The notes beneath the pieces are model-generated. The model had not been told where the DNA came from. It saw only the letters and a program-made list of their open reading frames with translations, and did no database searches. 64,000 nucleotides of DNA. Source: Parundibacterium terreum. GTDB taxonomy: Bacteria; Pseudomonadota; Gammaproteobacteria; Burkholderiales; Burkholderiaceae_D. Both the position numbers and the translations under genes were made by a program. The stretch is taken from the NCBI RefSeq assembly GCF_014636315.1, contig NZ_BMED01000002.1:434001-498000 (forward strand), given 5' to 3'. This document shows, one piece after another, positions 34,759-44,489 of the stretch (positions are counted from its first letter, which is position 1; each line of letters begins with the position of its first letter).

Positions 34759-35560
34759 CCTTTACTCTGCCACGATGCGCAGTGCGTCCTCCAACCTGCA
34801 GGCAACGGCATCCACGCCGCCAGCCAGGGCGATTGCATCTACTGCGCCTGCGGCTCCCTCAGCTCCTGCAGCCGGTAACAACAGCTTCGCATCTCTGTTC
34901 GGCGAAGTGCGTACCGACGTGAATGATTTCATCCAGCACGGTTCTTCTGAAACCGGCTCCGCCGCCTTGTCGACGCTGAGCGCGGAAGGACAGGTATACC
35001 GCGAACGTCTGCAAACCACCTTATCGGCGGACAATACTGCAGGCGACGAATCGCAGCAACAATTCCTGGCATCCATTGCCCCATGGGCACAGCAAGCCGG
35101 CGAACGCCTCGGCGTTTCCGCCGACCTGGTTGCCGCGCACGCGGCGCTGGAATCCGGCTGGGGCCGCCATCCATTGCGCCAGGCCGACGGCGGTGACACC
35201 AATAACCTGTTCGCATTGAAGGCGGCCGGCAACTGGCGCGGCGGCATAGCGCAATCGCTGACCACCGAATATGAAGGCGGCAACGCGCTCAAGAAGACGG
35301 AAGCCTTCCGCAGCTATCCGGACCAGGCCAGTGCCTTCAAGGATTATGCGCAACTGCTGTTGAATAATCCTCGCTATCGCTCAGCCCTGAATACCGGCAG
35401 CGATGCCCACGCTTTCGCCCAGGGCCTGGCGCGTGGCGGCTATGCGACCGACCCGGCCTATGCAGGAAAACTGGCGCGCATCGCAGACCAGATACAGGCC
35501 GGCAGGGTGGCCACCCAACACGATGCAACCGTGGCAAAAACTAATCAGTCGGGGGATTGA
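34745..35560 (+). CDS. Flagellum-associated peptidoglycan hydrolase (FlgJ C-terminal domain type)
   Basis: This protein of about 271 aa carries a glucosaminidase domain in its C-terminal half, with LVAAHAALESGWGRHPLRQ (catalytic Glu in LESGWG), NNLFALKAAGNWRG and FRSYPDQASAFKDYAQLL. This is the domain fused to the rod-cap domain in enterobacterial FlgJ, but here it is a separate gene, while a short flgJ lies at 42526. The N-terminal 100 residues are low-complexity. It overlaps flgN by 14 nt and, on the other side, the end of flgA by 16 nt (convergent). It probably opens the cell wall for the rod. Confidence 0.85.
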   Translation: MRQADLYSATMRSASSNLQATASTPPARAIASTAPAAPSAPAAGNNSFASLFGEVRTDVNDFIQHGSSETGSAALSTLSAEGQVYRERLQTTLSADNTAGDESQQQFLASIAPWAQQAGERLGVSADLVAAHAALESGWGRHPLRQADGGDTNNLFALKAAGNWRGGIAQSLTTEYEGGNALKKTEAFRSYPDQASAFKDYAQLLLNNPRYRSALNTGSDAHAFAQGLARGGYATDPAYAGKLARIADQIQAGRVATQHDATVAKTNQSGD

Positions 35561-36321
35561 GTGGACATCGTCAAGTCGACAGGTTCTACCATTCCAGGCC
35601 CTATCACCTTGGCCCGGATGACATTGCCGGTGGAGACATTGCGTACGCGTATGGCTGCGTCGCGCGTGCCCGCCTCCATCGCCTCGCCTGCGACACTGAT
35701 TTCTATCTGCTCCTTGCGCACCACGATACTGACAGCATCGCCACGCCGCACCAGCACCGGCGCCGCCAGAAAGCTTTGGCGCAGTACATCGCCTGCACGC
35801 AGTGCACGCCGGCTGGCCATTCCCGCTGCTGCATCCAGGTCGGAAACCGTATCCGGCGTGGCCGTGACATCATGCCGCTCCAGCACCAGATCAGCCGCAG
35901 CCAGAGGCTTGCCCGCCGCAACGGCTGCCACTGCGACCACCACTTTTGCCGACACGTGCGCCCTTACCACATATTCAATCCGCCAGGATTCGGCGGCCCG
36001 GCACACTGCCGCGAAACGCATGCGGCTGGGTGTACGGGTATCGACACTCTCGATCAGCACCGCCTGGCCGCAGGCCGTTACCGGCTTCGCATTTTTGACC
36101 ACGCTGACATCAAACAGCGGCTCGCGCAGGCCGGCGCTGTCCGCCTGGCGCTGCAATTGCTGCGTAGCAGCCGCCTGCACCTGCAAAACCAGCTTGTCAG
36201 CCGGGCTATCGCCGGCAGCGAGCGCACTGCCGGTATCGGCGAACACAGCCAATAACAAGCCGGCAAACCGGATGGCCGGGAAGAAAACACTGGAGCTGGA
36301 TGGCATGGGCCCTACCTTCAT
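35545..36321 (-). CDS. flgA: Flagellar P-ring chaperone FlgA
   Basis: This 258-aa periplasmic protein has a signal peptide (residues about 10-35) and a C-terminal SAF/FlgA domain (VVVAVAAVAAGKPLAAADLV... RRGDAVSIVVRKEQIEISVAGEAME... GNVIRAKVIG). It assists P-ring assembly by FlgI. It is divergent from flgB with an 86-bp shared promoter region. Confidence 0.92.
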   Translation of the reverse strand: MKVGPMPSSSSVFFPAIRFAGLLLAVFADTGSALAAGDSPADKLVLQVQAAATQQLQRQADSAGLREPLFDVSVVKNAKPVTACGQAVLIESVDTRTPSRMRFAAVCRAAESWRIEYVVRAHVSAKVVVAVAAVAAGKPLAAADLVLERHDVTATPDTVSDLDAAAGMASRRALRAGDVLRQSFLAAPVLVRRGDAVSIVVRKEQIEISVAGEAMEAGTRDAAIRVRNVSTGNVIRAKVIGPGMVEPVDLTMSTQSPD

Positions 36322-36407
36322 TCAATATCCTGCAGCGGCGACGGGAAAGCGCTGCTACGCAAATGATAGACATTTTACATCGGCAGTTCAAACACGGAAG
36401 GTGAAGC

Positions 36408-36791
36408 ATGAGTATTAATTTCAAGGATGCGCTAGGAGTACACCCGGACGCTCTCAAACTGCGTGCGGAACGAACCAAGATACTGGCATCGAACATCGCC
36501 AACGAAAACACGCCTGGCTATGAAGCGCAGGACATGGATTTCGGCGCGACGCTGCAACAGATCAGGGATAGCGGGGGCACCGGCTTTAGCAGCCCAGGCG
36601 CCCTGAGCCTGGATACCGATGCTCCGGACAACCTGTACCGCGTGCCCTACCACCCTACCCGTGACGGCAACACCGTGGAGATCGGTGTTGAGCAAGCTGC
36701 CTTTTCTCAAAATGCGTCGGACTTTCAAACCAGCCTGACTTTTATCAACATGCAACTGAAGGGTCTGGCAAAAGCAATTGCCGGACAATAA
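36408..36791 (+). CDS. flgB: Flagellar proximal rod protein FlgB
   Basis: This 127-aa rod subunit has the rod signature LASNIANENTPGYEAQDMDF. It is the first gene of flgBCDEFGHIJ, in the standard order. Confidence 0.94.
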   Translation: MSINFKDALGVHPDALKLRAERTKILASNIANENTPGYEAQDMDFGATLQQIRDSGGTGFSSPGALSLDTDAPDNLYRVPYHPTRDGNTVEIGVEQAAFSQNASDFQTSLTFINMQLKGLAKAIAGQ

Positions 36792-36793
36792 TC

Positions 36794-37216
36794 ATGACAT
36801 TCAGAAATATCGCTGATATCGCCGGTTCGGCCATGGCGGCGCAGACTGTGCGGCTTAATACCATAGCCAGCAATCTCGCCAATGCCGATTCCGTTGCCGG
36901 CAACGAGTCCGATGCCTACCACGCCCGCAAGCCGGTATTCGCCGCCATCATGAGCCAGGGCTCCGGCGACCATGCGGTGGCTGGCGCACGTGTCCAGGTC
37001 ATGGACGTAGTCCAGAGCAGCGAACCGCTGCGCAAGGCCTATGAACCGGGAAATCCCATGGCCAACGAAGACGGCATGGTGTTCTATCCCAATGTTAACC
37101 AGGTGGCCGAGATGACCGACATGATGTCGGCATCGCGTGCTTTTGAAACCAATGTCGAGGTACTCGGCCGCGTAAAGACGATGCAGCAGTCCCTCCTCAA
37201 ATTAGGAGAGGCTTGA
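36794..37216 (+). CDS. flgC: Flagellar proximal rod protein FlgC
   Basis: This 140-aa rod protein has the N-terminal motif TIASNLANADSVAGNESDAY and the C-terminal part VAEMTDMMSASRAFETNVEV. It starts 2 nt after flgB and its stop overlaps the flgD start. Confidence 0.94.
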   Translation: MTFRNIADIAGSAMAAQTVRLNTIASNLANADSVAGNESDAYHARKPVFAAIMSQGSGDHAVAGARVQVMDVVQSSEPLRKAYEPGNPMANEDGMVFYPNVNQVAEMTDMMSASRAFETNVEVLGRVKTMQQSLLKLGEA

Positions 37217-37893
37217 TGCAAACCAGTCTTTTGAACAATAACAGCGCGGCCAGCAGCGGCAGCACTTCCAATGCACCTATAGGCAACGGCAGCGACACGT
37301 CAGATATGTTCACCAAATTGCTGGTGGCACAGATCAAGAACCAGGATCCGCTGTCGCCGACGGACCCCAGCCAGTTCGTGAATCAATTGGCGCAGTTGAG
37401 CCAGACCGAATCGCTGCAAAACCTGGCCAGCCTGACCAGTGCCAATGCCAGCGTGCTGCAAAGCATGCAAGTGCTGGCATTGGGAGCGCAAGTAGGTTCC
37501 AACGTCACGGTCAGCACCAATAGCGTCAACCTGGGCACGCAAGCGGTCAGCGGAGCGATTACGTTGGCCAGCGCCTCATCCAAGACCACGCTGGTCCTGA
37601 CTGATTCTGCAGGTGTAAAGCACAATATGGAGCTCGGCACCCAAGCGCCCGGCACTGTGCCTTTCACCATCGATCCGAAAGCATTGGGCCTGCCGGCGGG
37701 CAATTACACGATGGCGGTACAGACTGAAAGCGGCGAGACACCGGCCATCGACGTCGCGGGCCAGCTCAATAGCGTCAGGCTGTCCAGCAGCGGCAGCGTG
37801 GTACTGAGCGTATCCAACGTCGGAGAAGTTGCTCCGGCTGCCGTCACAGGATTTAACGGCCATGCAAATGCATCCGGCCAGGCATCTAATTAA
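37216..37893 (+). CDS. flgD: Flagellar hook cap protein FlgD
   Basis: This 225-aa scaffold assembles FlgE. It has the conserved N-terminal part MFTKLLVAQIKNQDPLSPTD and FVNQLAQLSQTESLQNL, followed by Tudor/Ig-like beta domains. The ATG at 37216 follows TTAGGAGAGG at a good distance; a TTG one codon earlier is less likely. Confidence 0.93.
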   Translation: MQTSLLNNNSAASSGSTSNAPIGNGSDTSDMFTKLLVAQIKNQDPLSPTDPSQFVNQLAQLSQTESLQNLASLTSANASVLQSMQVLALGAQVGSNVTVSTNSVNLGTQAVSGAITLASASSKTTLVLTDSAGVKHNMELGTQAPGTVPFTIDPKALGLPAGNYTMAVQTESGETPAIDVAGQLNSVRLSSSGSVVLSVSNVGEVAPAAVTGFNGHANASGQASN

Positions 37894-37921
37894 ACCATTA
37901 CTCCACTGAAAGGAATTCACC

Positions 37922-39112
37922 ATGAGTTTCGATATCGCATTGTCAGGCATCCAAGCTATCAATAATCAGCTGGACACGATCAGTAACAACATCGCCAACT
38001 CCAGCACTTACGGCTTCAAATCCGGCCGCGCCAATTTCTCGTCTATGTATGCAGGCACACAGCCTACCGGCACAGAAATCGGTTCGCTGACGCAAAGCAT
38101 AGGCCTGAATGGCGGCGTATTGAATACCGGCCGCTCGCTGGACGCGGCAATCAACGGGCGAGGCTTCTTTGTCAGCCGGGATTCCACCGGCGCCATGCTG
38201 TACAGCCGTGTCGGCATCTTCTCCAAGGACCAGAACGGCTACCTGGTGGATAGCGCCGGCCGCAATGTACAAGGCTACGCAGTCGTTCCCGGTTCGACAG
38301 TGCCTGGCCCCATGGGCGACATACAGATCCCTACCGGGCAGATCCCGGCCAAAGCCAGCACCAAGATGAACTATGTAGGCAACATGTCTGCCGACTGGAC
38401 GCCGCCGGCCAATCCAACCTTCAATCCTGCGGACAACCAGTCCTTTAACAAATCGGTGCTGTCGGAAGCTTTCGATTCACTGGGAACGCGGCATACAGTC
38501 ACTCAATATTTTGTCAGGAACGCCACCAATGGCGTGGACACGTATTACTCCGTAGATGGCGCTGCGCCTGCAGCAACGCCAACCACGCTGACATTCAATA
38601 CCAGCGGCCAGCTGACAGCCCCGACCACACCGGTCACACTGAACCTGACTACCGCCGGCGCCGCTGCTGCGCTGACCGTAACGCTGGATTACACCGGCAC
38701 GACCCAGTTTGCAGGCGCTGCCACCACCACGACCAACAAAGCAGATGGCTACGCATCGGGCACCTATGTTGACGTCACGCTGGCAAAAGACGGTTCCGTC
38801 GTAGCGCAATACAGCAATGGAGAAAAACAGACCGTTGCCACCGTGGCCTTGGCAAATTTTCCGGACGAGGGTTCGCTGACCGCCGTCAATGACACTAGCT
38901 GGACCACTTCCAGCGGTTCGGGCGCGCCCCTGTATTCTGCTCCCGGCACCGGCATGGCCGGCGACCTGACGACCAGCGCTCTGGAACAGTCGAATGTGGA
39001 CATCACTTCCGAACTGGTGGGACTGATGACGTCGCAGCGCAATTACCAAGCGAACTCCAAGGTCATCTCGACCGAGAGCGCGATGATGCAATCGCTGATG
39101 CAAGCACTGTAA
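37922..39112 (+). CDS. flgE: Flagellar hook protein FlgE
   Basis: This 396-aa hook subunit has SGIQAINNQLDTISNNIANS at the start and the terminal helix LVGLMTSQRNYQANSKVIST, with variable beta domains between. AAAGGAA precedes the ATG. Confidence 0.95.
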   Translation: MSFDIALSGIQAINNQLDTISNNIANSSTYGFKSGRANFSSMYAGTQPTGTEIGSLTQSIGLNGGVLNTGRSLDAAINGRGFFVSRDSTGAMLYSRVGIFSKDQNGYLVDSAGRNVQGYAVVPGSTVPGPMGDIQIPTGQIPAKASTKMNYVGNMSADWTPPANPTFNPADNQSFNKSVLSEAFDSLGTRHTVTQYFVRNATNGVDTYYSVDGAAPAATPTTLTFNTSGQLTAPTTPVTLNLTTAGAAAALTVTLDYTGTTQFAGAATTTTNKADGYASGTYVDVTLAKDGSVVAQYSNGEKQTVATVALANFPDEGSLTAVNDTSWTTSSGSGAPLYSAPGTGMAGDLTTSALEQSNVDITSELVGLMTSQRNYQANSKVISTESAMMQSLMQAL

Positions 39113-39130
39113 GCAGAATAGGCCAAGACC

Positions 39131-39856
39131 ATGGATGCACTGATCTATACCGCAATGAGCGGGGCTGAAAGAGCCCTGAATGCCCAGCAGGTTCATGCCA
39201 ATAACCTGGCCAACATGGAAACCAACGGTTTCCGTGCCAACCTGGAGCTGGCCACCAGCCAGGCAGTACCCGGCTATGGCTACGACGACAGGCATATGGG
39301 TCAGCTGCAATCCAGCACCGTGGTCACCCGCCAGGGCACGATCAAGGAAACCGGCCGTGAACTGGATGTCGCCATCACCGGCGACGGCTATCTTGCAGTG
39401 CAAGGTCCGGACGGCGAAGCCTACACCCGGGCAGGAGCAATGACCGTGGATGCCAGCGGCGCGCTGACAGTCAACGGCTATCCGGTGCTGGGCGATGGCG
39501 GCCCTATCGTCTTGCCGGAATTTACCAGCATCAGTATAGGCAAGGACGGCACGATTTCGCTGCAAAACCCTGGCCAGCAACAAATGCAGCCGGTGGACAA
39601 GCTGAAGCTGGTCAAGGCCGATGCTACCGACATTGCCAAAAACGAGGCTGGCCTGATCGTCAGCCGCAACGGCGATACATTGCCGGCAGATCCAACGGTA
39701 GTGGTACAGGGCGGCCATCTGGAAGGCAGCAATGTGTCTGCAGTAGAAGAAATGATAGCAACGATGAATTTGAATCGCAGCTTTGAAGTGCAGATGAAAC
39801 TGTACAAGGCAGCCGATTCGATGACGGATACGGGCAATCGCCTGGTCGGCGCGTAA
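39131..39856 (+). CDS. flgF: Flagellar rod protein FlgF
   Basis: This 241-aa proximal rod protein has MDALIYTAMSGAERALNAQQ and the C-terminal MIATMNLNRSFEVQMKLYK. It is 18 nt after flgE. Confidence 0.94.
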   Translation: MDALIYTAMSGAERALNAQQVHANNLANMETNGFRANLELATSQAVPGYGYDDRHMGQLQSSTVVTRQGTIKETGRELDVAITGDGYLAVQGPDGEAYTRAGAMTVDASGALTVNGYPVLGDGGPIVLPEFTSISIGKDGTISLQNPGQQQMQPVDKLKLVKADATDIAKNEAGLIVSRNGDTLPADPTVVVQGGHLEGSNVSAVEEMIATMNLNRSFEVQMKLYKAADSMTDTGNRLVGA

Positions 39857-39928
39857 GCACCGGCCAGTTTGAAATAATTCGTCCGTCATGCACTGCAGGC
39901 GGTCTTGAAAGAAATTGAGGAGAAGATC

Positions 39929-40717
39929 ATGAATCCAGCAATGTGGATCAGCAAAACCGGCGTACAGGCACAGGATGCCAAGCTGCAAGCTATCGCCAAT
40001 AACCTGGCCAACGTCAATACGGTCGGCTTCAAGCGCGACCGCGTCGTGTTCGAGGATTTGTTTTACCAGGTGGACCAGCAACCGGGCGCGCAGCGCGCGG
40101 ACAATACGCTGGCGCCATCCGGCGTGCAACTGGGTAACGGCACGCACATGGTGGGCACGCAAAAGGTATTTACTACCGGCAGCCTGCAAACCACCAGCCA
40201 GCCGCTGGACGTGGCCATTACCGGCAATGGTTTCCTGCAGGTACGCCGCCCCAACGGCGATCCTGCCTACACGCGTGCGGGCCAGTTGCAGCCCGACCAG
40301 AACGGCCGCCTGACCAATGCGCAAGGCTTGCCGGTCGTGCCGGAAATCACGCTGCCGCCCAACACCACAGGTATCACCATAGGCGAAAACGGCGTGGTAT
40401 CGGTTACCACGGGTAGCAGCGCCGTACCTACCGAGGTAGGACAACTGACGCTGACCAGCTTCGTCAATCCGGCCGGGCTGCTGGCGCTGGGTGAAAACCT
40501 GTTCCAGGAAACTGCTGCCAGCGGCACGCCGACCGACGGCAAACCCGGCGAAGGCTCGCTGGGCAAACTGAAGCAAGGCGCGCTGGAAGGCTCGAACGTG
40601 CAGGTTGTCGAGGAAATGGTCGATATGATTGCCGCTCAGCGCACCTACGAAATGAACACCAAGGTATTGAGCGCAGCCGACAATATGCTGCAGTACCTGT
40701 CGCAGGCGGCACGATAA
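39929..40717 (+). CDS. flgG: Flagellar distal rod protein FlgG
   Basis: This 262-aa protein begins MNPAMWISKTGVQAQDAKLQ, and the ATG at 39929 follows GAGGAG. The C-terminal MVDMIAAQRTYEMNTKVLSA is the FlgG signature. The stop overlaps flgH (TAATG). Confidence 0.95.
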   Translation: MNPAMWISKTGVQAQDAKLQAIANNLANVNTVGFKRDRVVFEDLFYQVDQQPGAQRADNTLAPSGVQLGNGTHMVGTQKVFTTGSLQTTSQPLDVAITGNGFLQVRRPNGDPAYTRAGQLQPDQNGRLTNAQGLPVVPEITLPPNTTGITIGENGVVSVTTGSSAVPTEVGQLTLTSFVNPAGLLALGENLFQETAASGTPTDGKPGEGSLGKLKQGALEGSNVQVVEEMVDMIAAQRTYEMNTKVLSAADNMLQYLSQAAR

Positions 40718-41379
40718 TGAAAACCGCCATCCTCAGCCTGACGGCCGTGCTGCTGTGCGGCTGCGCCGCGCCATCGCAGCCGCCCGTGCATCCCGGCCCC
40801 AGCGACGAGCCGCCGCCGTCGGTGCAGACCGCGCAGCGTAAAGGCCAGTCCGGCGGCGTCTTCGTGCAGGACACTTCCTGGTCGCTGACCTCGGACAGTC
40901 GCGCCTTCCGCACCGGCGACGTGGTCACCGTGATGCTGGAAGAAACTACCCAGGCCAGCAAGAAAGCCGACACCAGTTTCGACAAGTCCGGCAATGTGGC
41001 AATCAAGCCGGTGGTCGGCCTGGGCGGCAAGACATTCAAGACGGACCTGGGAGCGGGAGCACAGCGCGACTTCGCGGGCACCTCGTCCAGCACGCAGCAA
41101 AATACCTTGCAAGGCGCCATTACCGTCATCGTGCAAGAGGTGCTGCCGAACGGCCTGCTGCGCGTGACCGGCGAGAAGAGCCTGTACCTGAACCAGGGTG
41201 AAGAATTCCTGCGTTTGCGCGGCTATGTGCGTTCGTCCGATATCGACGCCGACAACCGGGTCTCCTCGCAGCGCATTGCCAATGCACGCATTGCCTATTC
41301 CGGCACCGGCGCACTGGCAGACGCCAACTCTCCCGGCTGGCTGACACGGTTCTTTGTCGGCCCCTGGATGCCATTCTGA
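40717..41379 (+). CDS. flgH: Flagellar L-ring lipoprotein FlgH
   Basis: This 220-aa outer-membrane ring protein has lipobox LLCGC near residues 12-16 and the FlgH core ([40 protein letters not shown]). It anchors the flagellum in the outer membrane and confirms a Gram-negative basal body. Confidence 0.95.
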   Translation: MKTAILSLTAVLLCGCAAPSQPPVHPGPSDEPPPSVQTAQRKGQSGGVFVQDTSWSLTSDSRAFRTGDVVTVMLEETTQASKKADTSFDKSGNVAIKPVVGLGGKTFKTDLGAGAQRDFAGTSSSTQQNTLQGAITVIVQEVLPNGLLRVTGEKSLYLNQGEEFLRLRGYVRSSDIDADNRVSSQRIANARIAYSGTGALADANSPGWLTRFFVGPWMPF

Positions 41380-41389
41380 GATCAACACC

Positions 41390-42508
41390 ATGAAGCTACA
41401 ACGGACTGCCTTATTTTTATTCAGCCTAGCCCTGATGCCTGCATTAGGCCTGGGCCAACAGGCGTTTGCCGCGCAAACACTGCGCAACCTGATCAGCGTG
41501 GAAGGCGTGCGCGAAAATCCGCTGATCGGCTACGGCATCGTGGTCGGCCTGAACGGCAGCGGCGACAGCACGCAGGTCAAATTTTCCAGCCAGTCCGTTT
41601 CCAATATGCTGAAGCAGTTCGGCGTCAAGCTGCCGGACGGTGTAGACACCAAGAGCAAAAACGTCGCTACCGTCATGGTCAGCGCCGTATTCCCGCCCGG
41701 CTACCGCAAAGGGCAGAATATCGACATCACCGTCTCTTCGCTGGGCGATGCCAAGAGCCTGCGTGGCGGCACCCTGCTGCTGACGCAATTGCGCGCGGCC
41801 GACAATGAAGTCTATGCGCTGGCCCAGGGCAATGTCGTGGTCGGCGGTTTGAGTGCGCAGGGCAAGAGCGGCTCCAGCGTCACCGTCAATACGCCGACTT
41901 CCGGCAGGATACCGAATGGCGCCAGCATAGAACGCGAGATCGAGACCGATTTCGATACCCGCCCCACAGTCAGGCTCAGCCTGCGCCACCCGCACTTCCA
42001 GACCGCGACCAATATTGTCGACACCATCAACCGGCGCTTCGGTGACATCGCCAGCACCCGCGACGCCACCAGCATCGATGTGATCGCGCCCGGCAATCCG
42101 ACCCAGCGTGTGGCCTTTGTCGCCAAACTGGAAGGGCTCGCAATAGACGTAGGCACCGACGTGCCCAAAGTGATATTCAACTCCCGCACCGGCACTGTCG
42201 TGATCGCAGAGGGCGTCACGGTCAAGCCGGCAGCGGTATCTCACGGCTCGCTGAAAGTAGTCATTTCCGAAAACTCTTCCGTCAGCCAGCCGGCACCTTT
42301 CGGCAAGGGCCAGACTACGGTAACACCGCAGTCGCGGGTTGCAGTAGACCAGGGCAACGGCCACATGTTCAAGTGGCCGGCCGGCGCCAAGCTGCAGGTG
42401 ATCATAGACGTGATCAATAGCATAGGCGCCAGCCCGGATGACATCATGGCCATCCTGCAGGCACTGGACCAGGCAGGCGCCATCGAAGGCGAACTGGTCG
42501 TTATATAA
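41390..42508 (+). CDS. flgI: Flagellar P-ring protein FlgI
   Basis: This 372-aa periplasmic ring protein has a signal peptide ending near QQAFAAQ and the conserved [15 protein letters not shown] segment. The ATG at 41390 directly precedes the signal peptide; a frame starting at 41354 overlaps flgH and is unlikely. Confidence 0.95.
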   Translation: MKLQRTALFLFSLALMPALGLGQQAFAAQTLRNLISVEGVRENPLIGYGIVVGLNGSGDSTQVKFSSQSVSNMLKQFGVKLPDGVDTKSKNVATVMVSAVFPPGYRKGQNIDITVSSLGDAKSLRGGTLLLTQLRAADNEVYALAQGNVVVGGLSAQGKSGSSVTVNTPTSGRIPNGASIEREIETDFDTRPTVRLSLRHPHFQTATNIVDTINRRFGDIASTRDATSIDVIAPGNPTQRVAFVAKLEGLAIDVGTDVPKVIFNSRTGTVVIAEGVTVKPAAVSHGSLKVVISENSSVSQPAPFGKGQTTVTPQSRVAVDQGNGHMFKWPAGAKLQVIIDVINSIGASPDDIMAILQALDQAGAIEGELVVI

Positions 42509-42525
42509 AGGTCCCAGGAGCGCAC

Positions 42526-42966
42526 ATGAATAATTTATCCAATATCGCTACCGCCGGCACCGGCATGATCGCTGGCGATACGGAAGAAAAAGCATCCGTT
42601 GTATCGCCGGCAGCCAATCCCGGCGCTGATGCCAATTACAAGGCCAAGGCGACAGAAGCTGCGGTCAAGTTTGAAGGCTTCTTCATTGCCCATATGCTGC
42701 ACCAGATGCGCTCCAGCACCCGAGAATTGTCTTCCGAAGATAGCGTGTTCAAGGATCAGGTCAATAGCGACATGCTGGATATGGCCGACACCCTGGTGGC
42801 GGACAAGATGGCAAGCCAGCGTGCCTTCGGCGTTGCCGATGCCATTCTGCGTCAGTTGCTGCCGCCGGCAGCAGGAAACAATACAAATCCGGCAACATCG
42901 CCGCCCGGTTCGGCAGGGATGGCGATGGCTACGGCAAGCGCCGTGCAATTGCCAAATAAAAAATGA
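42526..42966 (+). CDS. flgJ: FlgJ rod-cap protein, short form without hydrolase domain
   Basis: This 146-aa protein contains only the rod-binding domain (AAVKFEGFFIAHMLHQMRSS; DMLDMADTLVADKMASQRAF). The glucosaminidase half of classical FlgJ is missing and is supplied by the separate gene at 34745. It ends the flgB-J operon, before the promoter-like element of flgK. Confidence 0.9.
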   Translation: MNNLSNIATAGTGMIAGDTEEKASVVSPAANPGADANYKAKATEAAVKFEGFFIAHMLHQMRSSTRELSSEDSVFKDQVNSDMLDMADTLVADKMASQRAFGVADAILRQLLPPAAGNNTNPATSPPGSAGMAMATASAVQLPNKK

Positions 42967-42974
42967 ATATGGCA

Positions 42975-43004
42975 TTTAATTCTGCTTAAAAATTGGTCGC
43001 CCTT
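42975..43004 (+). promoter_or_regulatory. Promoter-like element of flgK
   Basis: TTTAAT, 14 nt, GGTCGCCCTT: the same element and spacing as upstream of both flagellin genes. It marks flgK and flgL as late genes. Confidence 0.62.
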
Positions 43005-43088
43005 CCCCAATAAGGCTATTACGGTCACCTTTACCCTCTGCCGGACATGAACGGGGGCTGTCGCCATCCACAGAAAGACCATTGCACA

Positions 43089-44462
43089 ATGAGTATTATC
43101 AATAATGCACTGACTGGTGCTCTCGCTGCCCAGGTGGCACTCAATACCACCAGCCAGAACGTTGCCAACGTCAAGACACCCGGCTATACCCGTCAGGGCG
43201 TGCTGCTGTCCGCGCTGCCGCCGGGTGCAGGTCCGCGCTCGGCCGGCACCGGCGTGGAAGTCTCTTCTTTATTGCGTTTCAGCGACGGCTACAAGAGCCA
43301 GCAGATGTGGCGCGCCGCATCCGACCTCGGCCAGCGCTCCCTGCCCCAGCCCTACCTGACCCAACTGGAGCAAGTAATGGGCAATGATGCGTCCAGCATC
43401 AGCAGCGGCATGGATGATTTTTTCAAGGCGCTCAATGCTGTCAGCGTTGATCCCACGTCCACACCGTTGAGGCAGCAGGTGCTGACGACCGCCAATTCCA
43501 TGGCCCAGCGCATCAACAGCATCAACAACGTGATGAGCAACCAGCGCCTGTCGATACAGCAGCAGCGCACAGCGACCATCCCGCAAATTAATGTCCTGAC
43601 ACAGAATATCGCTACGCTGAACCAGAAAATCGCGTCGGCGCAATCCAATGGTACTAATACCTCGGCGCTCATGGATACGCGCGACCAGGCGATAGACAGC
43701 CTGGCCAGCCTGGTCGGCCTGGAAGTTATCGACCAGCCGAATGGAACGCGCAATGTATCGCTGAGCAGCGGCCAGCCGCTGGTGGTTGGCGGCACGGCCT
43801 CTACCATGTCGGTTACAGGCCTGGCCAGCGGCGCCCAAAGCCTGCAATTGAGTTTTGCCAACCAGACCTTCAGCCTGGATGGCATGAACCTGGGCGGGCA
43901 GCTCGGTGGCCTGAGTGATTTTGAGAACAATGTGCTGCTGCCTTTGCAGCAATCGGTATCCGATATCGCATCCCAGCTCGCCACCAATGTGAATGCGCAG
44001 TTGGCGCTGGGTTACGGCATGGGCGGCGCAGCAGGCGGAGCGCTGTTCGTCTATGACCCGACCAGCAGCAGCGGCATGCTGAAACTGGACAGCACGGCAA
44101 CGGCTGCCAACCTGGGATTTTCTGCCGATGGCACGCCCGGCAATAGCGGCAATCTGCAAAAGATCATTGATCTGAAAAACCAGCCGATTACTGTGACATC
44201 GATAGGCAGCGTCATCCTGGGTGATGCCGATACGCAGATCGTCGGCAAACTGGGTGTGGACAGCCAGCAGAATCAGTCTCTGCTGGCAACAGCAACGACG
44301 GTACGCAACCAGTCGGTGGATGACTGGAGCTCTACCAGCGGTGTTAACTCGGATGAAGAAGCAATCAATCTGGTGGAATACCAGAAGATGTACCAGGCGA
44401 ACATGAAAGTCATTTCTGTCGCCAACTCCCTGTTCGACGCCACTCTGGCGATGATGGGCTGA
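43089..44462 (+). CDS. flgK: Hook-filament junction protein FlgK (HAP1)
   Basis: This 457-aa junction protein starts MSIINNALTGALAAQVALNT with TSQNVANVKTPGYTRQGVLL, and ends with NLVEYQKMYQANMKVISVAN. The ATG at 43089 gives the normal N-terminus; an upstream frame adds unrelated residues. It is followed by flgL after 27 nt. Confidence 0.95.
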   Translation: MSIINNALTGALAAQVALNTTSQNVANVKTPGYTRQGVLLSALPPGAGPRSAGTGVEVSSLLRFSDGYKSQQMWRAASDLGQRSLPQPYLTQLEQVMGNDASSISSGMDDFFKALNAVSVDPTSTPLRQQVLTTANSMAQRINSINNVMSNQRLSIQQQRTATIPQINVLTQNIATLNQKIASAQSNGTNTSALMDTRDQAIDSLASLVGLEVIDQPNGTRNVSLSSGQPLVVGGTASTMSVTGLASGAQSLQLSFANQTFSLDGMNLGGQLGGLSDFENNVLLPLQQSVSDIASQLATNVNAQLALGYGMGGAAGGALFVYDPTSSSGMLKLDSTATAANLGFSADGTPGNSGNLQKIIDLKNQPITVTSIGSVILGDADTQIVGKLGVDSQQNQSLLATATTVRNQSVDDWSSTSGVNSDEEAINLVEYQKMYQANMKVISVANSLFDATLAMMG

Positions 44463-44489
44463 GTTTAAGGAAAGTACAAGGAAGAAGCC

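Noticed and set aside
38477..40576. 699-codon minus-strand open frame
   Set aside because: It lies antisense to flgE, flgF and flgG, whose products are certain, and has no family features or ribosome site. Long antisense frames are common in GC-rich coding DNA.
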